Origin: BNXB01 sp031556375
GTDB taxonomy: Bacteria > Bacteroidota > Bacteroidia > Bacteroidales > Azobacteroidaceae
Assembly (NCBI GenBank): GCA_031556375.1
Contig: JAVBTA010000059.1
Location: forward strand, 1 to 64,000
Length of the DNA stretch: 64,000 nucleotides
Reading direction: 5' to 3'
Positions within the stretch are counted from its first letter, which is position 1. Each line of letters begins with the position of its first letter. Position numbers and translations under genes: made by a program. The notes beneath the pieces are model-generated. The model ran no database searches, was not told where the DNA came from, and saw only the letters and a list, made by a program, of their open reading frames with translations. This document shows positions 42,827-52,305 of the stretch, piece by piece.

Positions 42827-43489
42827 GTGGATGTAAAAATCGAAAATTCCTGGAAACAACAATTGGAGAATGAATTCCAACAGCCCTACTTCACCAACCT
42901 GGTGCAATTTGTAAAACAGGAGTATCAAACTCAAACGATTTATCCTCCGGGAAAGTATATATTCAACGCATTTGATCAATGTCCTTTTGAGAAAGTCAAA
43001 GTCGTTATACTGGGGCAGGACCCTTATCATGAACCGGGACAGGCACATGGGCTATGCTTTTCCGTCAATGATGGAGTTCAATTTCCTCCTTCCCTACAAA
43101 ATATTTTTAAAGAAATACAATCCGACCTGGGTATGAGTATACCCACATCAGGGAATCTAGAACGTTGGGCTCAACAAGGAGTACTATTACTCAACGCTAC
43201 CCTGACTGTACGTGCTCACAGTGCAGGCTCTCATCAACATAAAGGATGGGAACAATTTACGGATGCTGCCATCCATCGCATTGCTGAAGGGAAAGAACAT
43301 GTCGCGTTTATTCTCTGGGGGTCTTTTGCTCAAAAGAAAGGCGAATTTATCAATCCCAACAAACATCTTGTACTAAAATCGCCTCATCCATCCCCTCTTT
43401 CCGCACACCGCGGATTTTTTGGGAACAAACATTTCAGCAAAACCAACGAATATCTTGTCGCAACCGGACAAACGCCGATATCGTGGTGA
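42827..43489 (+). CDS. ung: Family 1 uracil-DNA glycosylase
   Basis: The 220-residue enzyme starts at a GTG (VDVKIENSWKQQLENEF); the overlapping ATG at 42831 meets a stop at once. It has the catalytic water-activating motif GQDPYHEPGQAHGLCFSV (about 64-81) and the His motif HPSPLSAHRGFFG (about 187-199). It removes uracil from DNA to begin base excision repair. It converges with the lptD gene with one base between the two stop codons and no visible terminator. Confidence 0.96.
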   Translation: MDVKIENSWKQQLENEFQQPYFTNLVQFVKQEYQTQTIYPPGKYIFNAFDQCPFEKVKVVILGQDPYHEPGQAHGLCFSVNDGVQFPPSLQNIFKEIQSDLGMSIPTSGNLERWAQQGVLLLNATLTVRAHSAGSHQHKGWEQFTDAAIHRIAEGKEHVAFILWGSFAQKKGEFINPNKHLVLKSPHPSPLSAHRGFFGNKHFSKTNEYLVATGQTPISW

Positions 43490-43490
43490 T

Positions 43491-46322
43491 TCAATACCAA
43501 TTCACAGCATCCCTAGAACTGCTTCGTTGCGTGTATTTGAAGTCTTTCAGCATAGAGGCGTTTACGGATAGTGTAAAACTGTAAGACTGGTAAGGACCTA
43601 TCGGATTTAGATTAACGCTGATCTGCCAACAATGGAGATCTCGCATAATAGAACATTGCATATAAGTAAATCCCTTATAATCAAAATCATATGCTGTGCT
43701 GAAATTACAGTTCCACCCCTTTGTAGGAGATATATTTCCATTAATACCAATATTCTGAGTAACTGCGTATCCAAACTCATTATTCTTGAAATTCTTATAC
43801 TTTCCATCTGCTCCGACCGACCTGTCGTAACCAAGAGATAGGGAGTAACTAAACGAAAGATTCCATGGTATATTCATAATCATATATCCATCAGAATCGA
43901 ATTCTCCCTGCGATTCTTTTTTAGCCCGCAAAGAACCCGGTTTCTCTTCGGCTACCGTCTCGCCTTCATGGTCATGGTCGTGATCGCCGTCCTCATCGTT
44001 TTCGTCATTTACACCTCCTGTTGAGCTCCCCGAAGAAGATTCGTCCTTACCTCCAAACCATTTCTTGATTGTTTCATTATTGAAAGTATAAGCAAATGAC
44101 GTCCCGGTAGATGCAAGACGACCAATACCTTTTCCTGCCTTCCACCGGGGTACGTTAATTCGTGTTCCGGCATCATTGTAAGTATAAACATCGAATATAC
44201 CTTGCAGATTAAGAGTGTATGATTTTGATAATTTTAATCGTAAACCAACAGATAAGTCTTGCCAATTCATCGAATCTGCGAGAAAATTATAACTGGTAGA
44301 AAAACGTAGGTTATCGATAAGACTAATCTTTTTAGTAGTATCCGGAGTCGTATATTTTGCTTCCACATTATTCTCCAGACTAAACGAAATCGACCCTGAT
44401 TTACCGGAAGGAGCCGTACCGAAAATACCATTCTGGAAAGGAGAATACTTTATTGTAGTATCAACAGGGGTCAGAACATCAGGTGACATATAAGTAATTG
44501 TCCGCTCTTTAAAAGCTCCATATTTGGGATCACTAAAGTCCGGAGCACCACTAAACGACACACTAGGAGTCATCACATGACGTATAAGCGTATTCTTCGC
44601 CCAATTTCCAAACACCCCCCAGGGCTTAAAAAAACCGTACATTTTAGTGTTCATACTTATTCCCCCGCTATAATCGTAAACACGATAAAACCCATAAGTT
44701 GTATCCATTGGAACCACCTGCTGTTTTACCGGATCGAATGTCTGATCTATAGCTGTCGTGTACCAACGACTGTTATAATTGAAATTCGGAGTAATATTAA
44801 CGTATCTGAACAAATTAAATGAAGCGCTGACAGGAATTCTATGCATCATTCCGTTTTTCCAGTCTTTAAGAATACTTTTCTTCATAAAATCATACTCTTT
44901 CACATTGCTGATACTATTTCTGAAATCTCCGGAATAACTCATCCGGATATTCTCATACCAACGCGGACTTCCAACCATTTCTTTTCGTCTGAACGGATAA
45001 ATATCACTCATAGTAACAGTCATGTTGGGAAGTGTCATGCTAAGTGAAGTATCTCTCGATTGTTGATTTATCGTGGAGTTAAGACTGAAACTCCATGGGC
45101 TATTCGGGAAACGACGGGTATAGTTCACACTGGAAGACTTCGTATTTTGATAGGCATCCGAGGTATACATCGAGTTCATACTGTTATAGTTATATGAACT
45201 CGTCGTAAAATTCATCGAAGCAGACAGCGTACTGAACGGATTCATTTTCGGATCCTGAGTATGAGACCAGGCGATTTTGAAATCCTTCTTTGCAGGATTT
45301 CCGTCATCCAACTTCGTAACCAGATAACTGGCATTAAGACTCCCTGAAAATTTGTATTTCTTTGTATATCTTGAAGCTACGGATAATCCCCATGACCCTT
45401 TTGTGAATATTTCTCCGGTCAGCGCCAAATCCATGTAATCATTAATTGCAAAATAATAACCTCCGTCTCTCAGGAAAAAACCACGGGACATTTCATCACC
45501 ATAGGTAGGCATTATGATCCCTGAAGAATAGTTACTATTTGAAAATGGGAAAAAACCAAAAGGAATTGCAATAGGCAACGGAACATCCTCTATAACCAGG
45601 TATGCAGGACCTGTAACTACATTTTTCCCCGGACGTATTTTTGCTTTAGTAAGGTTAAAGTAAAAATGCGGATGATCGTGTTGGTCGCAGGTAGTATAAC
45701 GTCCATTGAGCATAAAAAGATCATCATTATCCATCTTCTTAGTCCTTTCTGCCGTCACATAGCCCTCGTCCTGTTGCGTAATTACATCAATAATATAACC
45801 TTTTCTAGTTTTAAAATTATAGAACATTTCTTTCATTTCATACTCGCTTCCGGCATCTTTGAAAATGGGATATCCAAACTCTTCGCCAATAGAATCCCGA
45901 CCAAATTTAGAATGAACAATATTCCGGGTCGCATCTATTTCAATATATTCCCCGGTTAGTTCCATATTTTTATAGGTAACCTTAGCGTCGCCATACAACC
46001 AAATCAGGTTATTTCCATCAACAGTTACCATCACTATCGAATCCTTGGCATTATATACCACAGGAGCATCAATAGCATTGCTTGCTACAGAATCGGTACT
46101 CAACGAATCTACCGGAAGAGAATCTCTTTTAACCGAATCGACATGAAGATATTGAATTGGAATCGAATCATTGCCTGAGATTGAGTCCGGAATAATAATC
46201 CGGGGAATCGTTCCTTCATGAAAAGCTGGCGTCACAACCCTGTTCTGAGTCTTTGCAATTTGAATCGCAAATACACAGAGCAATAATACCACAAATAAGA
46301 ACGATTTTTTATTATCTCGCAT
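43491..46322 (-). CDS. lptD: LptD-like outer-membrane LPS assembly protein
   Basis: The 943-residue protein has a signal peptide (SFLFVVLLLCVFAIQIAKT), an OstA/LptA-like N-terminal domain (about 90-220; LIWLYGDAKVTYKNMELTGEYIEID in two parts, then RNIVHSKFG) and a long C-terminal barrel of aromatic strands. It fits the Bacteroidota LptD type that inserts LPS in the outer leaflet. A His/Asp/Glu-rich loop (NDENDEDGDHDHDHEGE, near 43958-44010) interrupts the barrel and is not part of the usual fold. The HD gene lies 20 bp upstream and is probably cotranscribed. Confidence 0.85.
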   Translation of the reverse strand: MRDNKKSFLFVVLLLCVFAIQIAKTQNRVVTPAFHEGTIPRIIIPDSISGNDSIPIQYLHVDSVKRDSLPVDSLSTDSVASNAIDAPVVYNAKDSIVMVTVDGNNLIWLYGDAKVTYKNMELTGEYIEIDATRNIVHSKFGRDSIGEEFGYPIFKDAGSEYEMKEMFYNFKTRKGYIIDVITQQDEGYVTAERTKKMDNDDLFMLNGRYTTCDQHDHPHFYFNLTKAKIRPGKNVVTGPAYLVIEDVPLPIAIPFGFFPFSNSNYSSGIIMPTYGDEMSRGFFLRDGGYYFAINDYMDLALTGEIFTKGSWGLSVASRYTKKYKFSGSLNASYLVTKLDDGNPAKKDFKIAWSHTQDPKMNPFSTLSASMNFTTSSYNYNSMNSMYTSDAYQNTKSSSVNYTRRFPNSPWSFSLNSTINQQSRDTSLSMTLPNMTVTMSDIYPFRRKEMVGSPRWYENIRMSYSGDFRNSISNVKEYDFMKKSILKDWKNGMMHRIPVSASFNLFRYVNITPNFNYNSRWYTTAIDQTFDPVKQQVVPMDTTYGFYRVYDYSGGISMNTKMYGFFKPWGVFGNWAKNTLIRHVMTPSVSFSGAPDFSDPKYGAFKERTITYMSPDVLTPVDTTIKYSPFQNGIFGTAPSGKSGSISFSLENNVEAKYTTPDTTKKISLIDNLRFSTSYNFLADSMNWQDLSVGLRLKLSKSYTLNLQGIFDVYTYNDAGTRINVPRWKAGKGIGRLASTGTSFAYTFNNETIKKWFGGKDESSSGSSTGGVNDENDEDGDHDHDHEGETVAEEKPGSLRAKKESQGEFDSDGYMIMNIPWNLSFSYSLSLGYDRSVGADGKYKNFKNNEFGYAVTQNIGINGNISPTKGWNCNFSTAYDFDYKGFTYMQCSIMRDLHCWQISVNLNPIGPYQSYSFTLSVNASMLKDFKYTQRSSSRDAVNWY

Positions 46323-46342
46323 TCAGAAACATCTATAACGGG

Positions 46343-46879
46343 TTATCCTAAAAACAATTTACACCATTCATCAAACTGGGTTACAGCATCTCCATATTTG
46401 GACAAACCTTTACGAACTTTATCAACAGATTTTTCCTTACCGACTTTGGTTTTAGAATAAAACTTATCCGCAAAACAAATCAATTGTTCTTCCACACTTA
46501 CCGGAAGCATTTCTCTATGAGGTAAAGGCAAATTGTTCCGCATAATTTCTTCTTTACTTAAGCCGGTTCCGGTATGCCTTTCACAAACCAAGGCATGTTT
46601 TGGAAAGCCCTCCCTTTTTAAGAGGTCACTGCCTAAAAAACCATGACAAATATACGGATGTTCTCCGAAACATAAAATATCCGGAGCATTTGTCAAAAAA
46701 ATTCCTATATCATGAAGCATGGAAGCCTCATATACAAACGATTTATCCAAATCCATCTCCGGATGCATCTGTGCGATAGACAACGCTTTATCTGTCACAA
46801 AAAAACTATGAGTTAGCAGTATATTGTAGAGTTCACTGCTTTCCGTATAATATTTTTTTATAATATCTGTCGGAATCAT
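46343..46879 (-). CDS. HD-domain phosphohydrolase-like protein
   Basis: The 178-residue protein has the HD motif pattern: first His in THSFFVTDKAL, the HD pair in EASMLHDIGIFL (about 50-61), further His residues in GEHPYICHGFLG and CERHTGTGL, and a late Asp in LICFADKFYSK. This is a metal-dependent phosphohydrolase fold close to small HDIG proteins. The substrate (nucleotide or signalling molecule) is unknown. It is divergent from the amidase gene and shares a leftward unit with lptD. Confidence 0.82.
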   Translation of the reverse strand: MIPTDIIKKYYTESSELYNILLTHSFFVTDKALSIAQMHPEMDLDKSFVYEASMLHDIGIFLTNAPDILCFGEHPYICHGFLGSDLLKREGFPKHALVCERHTGTGLSKEEIMRNNLPLPHREMLPVSVEEQLICFADKFYSKTKVGKEKSVDKVRKGLSKYGDAVTQFDEWCKLFLG

Positions 46880-46897
46880 CTGAGAAATTTAGAGCCA

Positions 46898-46905
46898 CAA
46901 AGATA
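46898..46905 (-). promoter_or_regulatory. -7 box for HD gene-lptD unit
   Basis: The minus strand reads TATCTTTG, 19 bp ahead of the HD protein start codon. Confidence 0.5.
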
Positions 46906-46958
46906 ATAATAAAAATATCTATTCCAGAAAAACTGCGGGTAAACTGAAAAATTTCACG

Positions 46959-46966
46959 TACTTTTG
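46959..46966 (+). promoter_or_regulatory. -7 box for amidase-mlaD unit
   Basis: TACTTTTG matches the consensus 33 bp ahead of the GTG start at 46999, divergent from the HD gene box. Confidence 0.5.
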
Positions 46967-46998
46967 TATTCAAATTTCTAATCTAAAGCTGCTAAGTA

Positions 46999-48171
46999 GT
47001 GAAAAACAAGTTGATTCTGGTTTTGCTGGCTTTTCTGCCGGTTTTATGCGCCATAGCCGGAAATAAAGAAAAACAATTTGTCGTGGTCATAGATCCGGGA
47101 CACGGAGGGCATGACCCCGGAGCAATGATATCATCAGCCAAAGAAAAAAACATTGTTTTAGAAGTTTCTAAACTCCTTGGCGAATACATCTTGAATAATC
47201 ACCCTGAAGTAAAAGTAGCCTACACCAGGAAGACCGACAGGTTCGTCGAACTTGACGACCGAGCGGCATTTGCAAACAAGTCCAAAGCAGATCTTTTCAT
47301 ATCGGTTCATGTTAATGCCGTAAAAAGTAAGAGCCCGAATGGCGCTGAGACCTACGCATTCGGTCTTGCCAGGACTCAGGAAAATCTGGAAGTTGCAAAA
47401 GCAGAAAATGCAGTAATCCTGCTAGAGGATAATTATGAAGAAAGATATGGAGGGTTCGATCCGAACTCATCCGAATCCTATATTATTTTTGAGTACATTC
47501 AGAATACATTTCAAAATCAAAGCATCGAATTTGCATCTCTCGTTCAGGACGAACTGGTTAAAACGGCCAAACGGGGTAACAGAGGAGTCAGACAGGCCGG
47601 ATTTCTCGTACTAAGAAAAGCCAGTATGCCACGGGTACTGGTCGAGCTGGATTTTTTAACCAATGCTAATGCCGCTGAATACCTGAAAAGTAAAAAAGGA
47701 CAGCAAACGATGGCCAGGTCCATATCTAATGCTTTCGATAAGTATTACAAAAAATACAGGCCCCAGGGACGAGGAATACCGGAACAATCCGTAATAACGG
47801 AAAATACACCTGTAAATCAACCGGAGGCAGAGGCTGATGAACCGGAAACTCCGGAGAGCGCAATCGATGTCGTAGACGCAAAGACATCCGGCACTTCCCA
47901 CGACACAAATATATCAGCAAAGTCCTCTCAATCCAACAATAAGAGTCGTATCGTTTATAAAGTACAAATATTGGCTTCCGATACTAAGTTATCTAAAAAT
48001 TCAAAGCTGTTAAAAGGGTATAAGGCTGACTTTTATTATGAAAAAGGCTTGTACAAATATACATATGGAGAGAGTAGCAGTATGGCTGAAATTTCTAAAA
48101 TAAGAAAATCTTTACTGAAAGATTTCAAAGATGCATTCATTATTAAATTTAAAGACGGAAAAAAATTATAA
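46999..48171 (+). CDS. N-acetylmuramoyl-L-alanine amidase (Amidase_3) with SPOR-like tail
   Basis: The 390-residue protein starts at GTG followed by a signal peptide (LILVLLAFLPVLCAIAG). The Amidase_3 domain covers about residues 27-250: VVVIDPGHGGHDPGA with the zinc His, E54-like VLEVSKLLGEY, SVHVNA and VLVELDFLTNANAA. A polar Glu/Pro/Ser-rich linker (about 258-315) leads to a SPOR-like C-terminus (YKVQILAS onward) that would target septal peptidoglycan. It cleaves the amide bond between MurNAc and peptide stem in cell separation. The MCE gene follows after 5 bp. Confidence 0.92.
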   Translation: MKNKLILVLLAFLPVLCAIAGNKEKQFVVVIDPGHGGHDPGAMISSAKEKNIVLEVSKLLGEYILNNHPEVKVAYTRKTDRFVELDDRAAFANKSKADLFISVHVNAVKSKSPNGAETYAFGLARTQENLEVAKAENAVILLEDNYEERYGGFDPNSSESYIIFEYIQNTFQNQSIEFASLVQDELVKTAKRGNRGVRQAGFLVLRKASMPRVLVELDFLTNANAAEYLKSKKGQQTMARSISNAFDKYYKKYRPQGRGIPEQSVITENTPVNQPEAEADEPETPESAIDVVDAKTSGTSHDTNISAKSSQSNNKSRIVYKVQILASDTKLSKNSKLLKGYKADFYYEKGLYKYTYGESSSMAEISKIRKSLLKDFKDAFIIKFKDGKKL

Positions 48172-48176
48172 AAAAT

Positions 48177-49061
48177 ATGAAGAAGTTTTTTACTAAAGAA
48201 GTTATTATCGGGTTAGTTACAATTCTCAGCTTATTAATTCTGTATTTTGGCTTCAATTATCTGAAAGGAATCAATATATTCAAACCGACAAATCATTATT
48301 ATGTCAAAATGGAGAACGTCAACGAACTGCAGAAATCCAGTCCTGTTTACGTAGATGGATTTAAAGTCGGTTTGGTTAATGATATACGATACAATTATGA
48401 AAATCCGGGAACAATTATCGTTTTGATAAGCCTTGAGAAAAGTATGAAAATCCAGAAAGGAAGTTTCATGGAACTAGGTTCGGGATTAACATCGGGAGCA
48501 TTCCTGTCCCTCAAACTAAACAAGTATGTAACAGATTACTGTAATGTAGGGGATACAATAGACGGAGTTACCAAACTCGGAGTCATGGAAACGGTTTCTG
48601 AAGAACTTCTTCCCCAGATACAGAAGATATTGCCCCGTATCGATACCATTTTATATGGTATACAACAGATCACTAACCATCCGGCATTTACAGAATCTCT
48701 GAACAGCATCTCGAAAACTTCTGCAAATCTGGAGGCCGCTTCGAAACAACTTAACCGTATGATGGCAAATGATGTTCCCGGCATTATGGCCGATTTTAAG
48801 ACCATATCGTCAAATATATCCACAATCAGCTCCAATGTTAAGGAACTCGATCTTCAAGCCACTATGAGCAAGGTTAACAGAACTATGGATAACATGGAAA
48901 AGCTAACCCTACAGCTCAATGACAAAGAAAGCAGTCTGGGACTTCTTATGAACGACCGCAAACTATATGATAACCTCAACAACACAGCCAATAATGCTTC
49001 TCTTTTATTGGAGGACCTGAGGAAAAATCCTAAAAGGTATGTTCATTTTTCCGTTTTCTAA
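48177..49061 (+). CDS. MlaD/MCE-domain lipid-transport protein
   Basis: The 294-residue protein has an N-terminal membrane anchor (EVIIGLVTILSLLILYFGFNYL, in parts) and an MCE domain (about 38-120; YYVKMENVNELQKSSPVYVDG, VGLVNDIR). A long helical C-terminal part follows, with MlaD-like repeats (LLPQIQKILPRIDTILYGI, then LGLLMNDRKLYDNLNNTANNA). Such proteins form rings that carry phospholipid across the periplasm, working with MlaE/MlaF. Those partners are not next to it here. Its coupling to the amidase gene is common in Bacteroidales. Confidence 0.9.
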   Translation: MKKFFTKEVIIGLVTILSLLILYFGFNYLKGINIFKPTNHYYVKMENVNELQKSSPVYVDGFKVGLVNDIRYNYENPGTIIVLISLEKSMKIQKGSFMELGSGLTSGAFLSLKLNKYVTDYCNVGDTIDGVTKLGVMETVSEELLPQIQKILPRIDTILYGIQQITNHPAFTESLNSISKTSANLEAASKQLNRMMANDVPGIMADFKTISSNISTISSNVKELDLQATMSKVNRTMDNMEKLTLQLNDKESSLGLLMNDRKLYDNLNNTANNASLLLEDLRKNPKRYVHFSVF

Positions 49062-49434
49062 AATATCTTTTATTTAGAATCAGTTCAAATAAAAAAAAAT
49101 CTTGTTTTTTTTTATTTATGCCTCCAACTTCCATATATTAGACGGATTAAGATTCTTATTTATTAAAAAAGACAAAAAAAATCAAACTTGAAAAACAGGC
49201 ATATGTGACTTATTTTCAACAGATTAAACGAAAAAACAACTAAATAATCACGTGATTATCATAAGTTACTGAAAAAGAACCTGATATAATTTAACTAAAA
49301 AAAGCAAAGAAAATGGCATTTTTTTTTCTGGTTTTTTTTGGCAAATTTTGCAGGAGGAAATGAAGTAATTAACCAATCGGTTTTTCTTGTATCCGGCACT
49401 TTTTTTTCAATAATTTTTAAAGTATACAACTAAG
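49062..49434. promoter_or_regulatory. 373-bp dnaA upstream region
   Basis: This is a very AT-rich stretch with homopolymer T and A runs. It holds a perfect 16-bp palindrome ATAATCACGTGATTAT (49244-49259), one -7-like box with a mismatch (AAATTTTG, 49343-49350) and a purine-rich AGGAGG (49353-49358) just ahead of a two-codon frame ATG-AAG-TAA (49360-49368). I see no cluster of DnaA boxes (TTWTNCACA); the best is TTTTCAACA near 49213. It is probably the dnaA promoter and leader, not a proven origin. Confidence 0.5.
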
Positions 49435-50832
49435 GTGGAATCTAAACACATGATATTGTGGGCTAATTGTATGAGCATTATTAAAGATAATGTTTCGGAT
49501 AATGCTTTTCATACATGGTTTCAGCCTATCATACCATTAAAGTATGATGGGAAAGATTTTACCATTCAGGTACCCAGTCAATTCTTTTATGAATACCTGG
49601 AAGAAAAATACGCAGATCTCATTCATGCTTCGCTTACACGGATTATCGGAAAGAAAACGATTCTTAATTACCGGGTAATTGTAGACACTACTAATAACGG
49701 AAGCGGCCACACGACTCTGCAAAGTGAACATAGTGCAGCAAAACCGGTTGTCGTTCAGAAAAATCTGAATAAGGCGCCCAGTTCAATTGTAGGACCGGCA
49801 AATAGTGAATGGAATGCCAACCTGAACAGTCGTCATTCATTCGACAACTTTTTTGAAGGCTCCAGTAATAAGCTTGCCAGAACCGTTGGCTTAGCCGTTA
49901 CTGAAAACCCGGGAAAAACATTCAATCCCCTCTTCATCCATGGGGGATCAGGCGTTGGCAAAACTCATCTCTGCCATGCTATCGGTTCTAAAATACAAGA
50001 GAAATTTCCGGACAAGAAAGTGTTGTATATCTCATCACATTTGTTTCAGGTTCAATTTACCGATGCGACAAGAAATAATACTTCTAATGATTTCATCAAC
50101 TTCTATCAGGGAGTAGATGTATTGATCATCGATGATATTCAGGAATTAGCGGGGAAAGAGAAAACCCAAAATACCTACTTTCATATCTTCAACCATTTGC
50201 ATCTCCTGGGAAAACAAATAATACTGACTTCAGACAAAGCTCCGGTTGAGCTGCAAGGTCTGGAAGAACGGCTTATTTCCCGTCTCAAATGGGGAATGAC
50301 CGCTGAGTTGACAAAACCGGATATCGAACTCCGGAAAAAGATACTTACCAATAAAATCAAACATGACGGACTTAACATTTCGGATGAAATCATTTCTTTC
50401 ATTGCTGAAAATGTAACAGAGCATGTCCGCGACCTGGAAGGAATCATCACCTCTCTTGTAGCCTATTCATTGGTTTATAATCGCGAAGTCGATATTGAAC
50501 TGGCAAAAAGAGTTATCAGTCAGACGGTTAAGCTCGAAAAAAAACAAATTACACTGGAAAAAATTCAGAATGTAGTCAGTGAATATTATAAAATCGACCT
50601 GGATACTATTCATTCCAAATCAAGAAAGAGAGAAATAGTACAGGCAAGGCAAGTAACAATGTTTCTCTCTAAAAAATACACAGACCATTCTTATTCACAT
50701 ATCGGAAATTTGGTAGGTAAAAGAGACCATGCTACGGTATTACATGCTTGTAAAACCGTTCAGGATAGTCTGGATATCGACAAATTATTCAGATTACAGA
50801 TGAAAGATATTGAAGAATTATTACAAAAATAG
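49435..50832 (+). CDS. dnaA: Chromosomal replication initiator DnaA
   Basis: The 465-residue protein starts at GTG; the N-terminus (MESKHMILWANCMSIIKDNVSDNAFHTWF, read in parts) matches domain I of DnaA and supports this start over the ATG five codons later. The AAA+ domain has Walker A GGSGVGKTHLCHA (about 163-175) and Walker B VLIIDDIQEL. Domain IV has the DnaA-box recognition segment GKRDHATVLHACKTV (about 430-444). It opens the replication origin. It converges with xseA with 34 bp between stops. Confidence 0.97.
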   Translation: MESKHMILWANCMSIIKDNVSDNAFHTWFQPIIPLKYDGKDFTIQVPSQFFYEYLEEKYADLIHASLTRIIGKKTILNYRVIVDTTNNGSGHTTLQSEHSAAKPVVVQKNLNKAPSSIVGPANSEWNANLNSRHSFDNFFEGSSNKLARTVGLAVTENPGKTFNPLFIHGGSGVGKTHLCHAIGSKIQEKFPDKKVLYISSHLFQVQFTDATRNNTSNDFINFYQGVDVLIIDDIQELAGKEKTQNTYFHIFNHLHLLGKQIILTSDKAPVELQGLEERLISRLKWGMTAELTKPDIELRKKILTNKIKHDGLNISDEIISFIAENVTEHVRDLEGIITSLVAYSLVYNREVDIELAKRVISQTVKLEKKQITLEKIQNVVSEYYKIDLDTIHSKSRKREIVQARQVTMFLSKKYTDHSYSHIGNLVGKRDHATVLHACKTVQDSLDIDKLFRLQMKDIEELLQK

Positions 50833-50866
50833 AGGAACATTCAGATCTATTCTAGCTTTCCATGGA

Positions 50867-52105
50867 CTAAATGTCGTTCACGACACTAATAATACAGCCT
50901 CCTGCTAATGTAGTTTCAATTTTTTCTCCAACGGACAGTTCTTCCGGTGATTTTATGGCTTTCCCTCCCACTCTTGTAATGGAATACCCTTTTGCCAGGA
51001 CATATTCCGGAGAGGACAACTTCACAAAAGATTCTTTTTCAGACAATTGATATTGCTTTCCGGTTACAAAAGCTGAAACGGCATTCTTTAGTTTCAGACT
51101 ATAAAAATTCAATTCGGAAGTCTTTCTCTCCGTCATCGACAAAGACCTGATTTTCAGATCGTTTCTCAGATTTTTCAGATCCGAATTCAATTTATCAAGC
51201 ATTTTTACAGCTTCATTCCTTATCCCATTTTCAACTTCCAGGAAAATATTATAAGATTCCAATACACATTGAATTAAATAATCGGAAACTGCAGTAGGAG
51301 TTTTTGCCCTGTGGTATGAAACCAGGTCGACTACCGTGTCATCCCGTTCATGTCCGATACCGCTGATGACCGGCAACGGAAACTGAGCACAAGCCGCGGC
51401 CAATAAATAAGAATCAAAAGCCATTAAATCGGAAGTAGATCCTCCCCCACGGATAATAACAACCACGTCAAAATGCTCGTAGTGATTATAAATCTGTTCC
51501 AAAGCCACCAATACGGAATTTTCCGTTTGCTCTCCCTGCATCACAGCCGGAAATAATTTTGTATAGAATACGAAACCATAAGTATTATAATTCAGATGCT
51601 CCAAAAAGTCCTCATAACCTGCTGCCGAAGGAGAAGTTACAACTGCTATTCGCTGAGGATTCAATGGAAGAGAAAGTTCCTTATTCAGCGTATAAACCCC
51701 GTCCTCTTCCAGACGGGTAATAATTTCTTTCCGGCGAAGTTGCATATCGCCCAATGTATAGGCCGGATCGATGTCACAGACATTCAATCCATATCCATAA
51801 ACCGAATGAAAATCGACGGAGACCCGGACCAGGATTTTCAGTCCGGAAGTAAACTGTTGACCGGTAACCTGCTCAAAATAAGGTTTAAGCATCCTGAATG
51901 TTGCATTCCAGATATATCCTCTCGCTTTAGCCGTGATAGTTGAGGTATGAGCGCTCTTCTCAATAAATTCAAGGTAACAGTGCCCGCTCGACTGATTAAC
52001 CCTCACATCGCTTGTTTCGGCCATCATCCAATAAGTCTCAGGAAAGGATTCCCTGATACTTTCCTCTATCAGACGGTTTAATTCTGTTAAGGTTAAAAAA
52101 TCCAT
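50867..52105 (-). CDS. xseA: Exodeoxyribonuclease VII large subunit
   Basis: The 412-residue protein has the N-terminal OB-fold (about 1-110; TSDVRVNQSSGHCYLEFIE) and the catalytic XseA core (RIAVVTSPSAAGYEDF; VVVIIRGGGSTSDLMAFDS; VISGIGHERDDTVVDLVSYHRAKTPT in parts, about 130-285), then a coiled-coil tail. With XseB it degrades single-stranded DNA. No xseB gene is visible next to it. A -7 TACCTTTG lies 33 bp upstream. Confidence 0.95.
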   Translation of the reverse strand: MDFLTLTELNRLIEESIRESFPETYWMMAETSDVRVNQSSGHCYLEFIEKSAHTSTITAKARGYIWNATFRMLKPYFEQVTGQQFTSGLKILVRVSVDFHSVYGYGLNVCDIDPAYTLGDMQLRRKEIITRLEEDGVYTLNKELSLPLNPQRIAVVTSPSAAGYEDFLEHLNYNTYGFVFYTKLFPAVMQGEQTENSVLVALEQIYNHYEHFDVVVIIRGGGSTSDLMAFDSYLLAAACAQFPLPVISGIGHERDDTVVDLVSYHRAKTPTAVSDYLIQCVLESYNIFLEVENGIRNEAVKMLDKLNSDLKNLRNDLKIRSLSMTERKTSELNFYSLKLKNAVSAFVTGKQYQLSEKESFVKLSSPEYVLAKGYSITRVGGKAIKSPEELSVGEKIETTLAGGCIISVVNDI

Positions 52106-52137
52106 GATGATATGACAATTTTATATTTTTAGAAGAA

Positions 52138-52145
52138 CAAAGGTA
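52138..52145 (-). promoter_or_regulatory. -7 box for xseA
   Basis: The minus strand reads TACCTTTG, matching the consensus, 33 bp ahead of the xseA start. The usual -33 TTTG is not evident. Confidence 0.45.
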
Positions 52146-52243
52146 TTAATATTTCTTGATTAAAATCACGGTCACTCTTTGCCAGTAAAAAAACAAATAC
52201 AAATCACTAATAATCAACAAAATACAAAATATTCAATCACAGA

Positions 52244-52275
52244 AAAAGAGAGTGTCTTTTTAGACACTCTCTTTT
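52244..52275 (-). terminator. Terminator of pgk-Hc1 unit
   Basis: A perfect 14-bp stem (AAAAGAGAGTGTCT with its complement) and TTTT loop lies 31 bp past the Hc1 stop codon, with A/T tracts on both sides. Confidence 0.88.
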
Positions 52276-52305
52276 ATACTATACAACTAAATTAATTGTA
52301 TAAAA

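Noticed and set aside
49062..49434. Chromosome origin next to dnaA
   Set aside because: AT-rich but without a cluster of DnaA boxes. A GC-skew plot over the chromosome would be needed; a sign change here would revive the idea.
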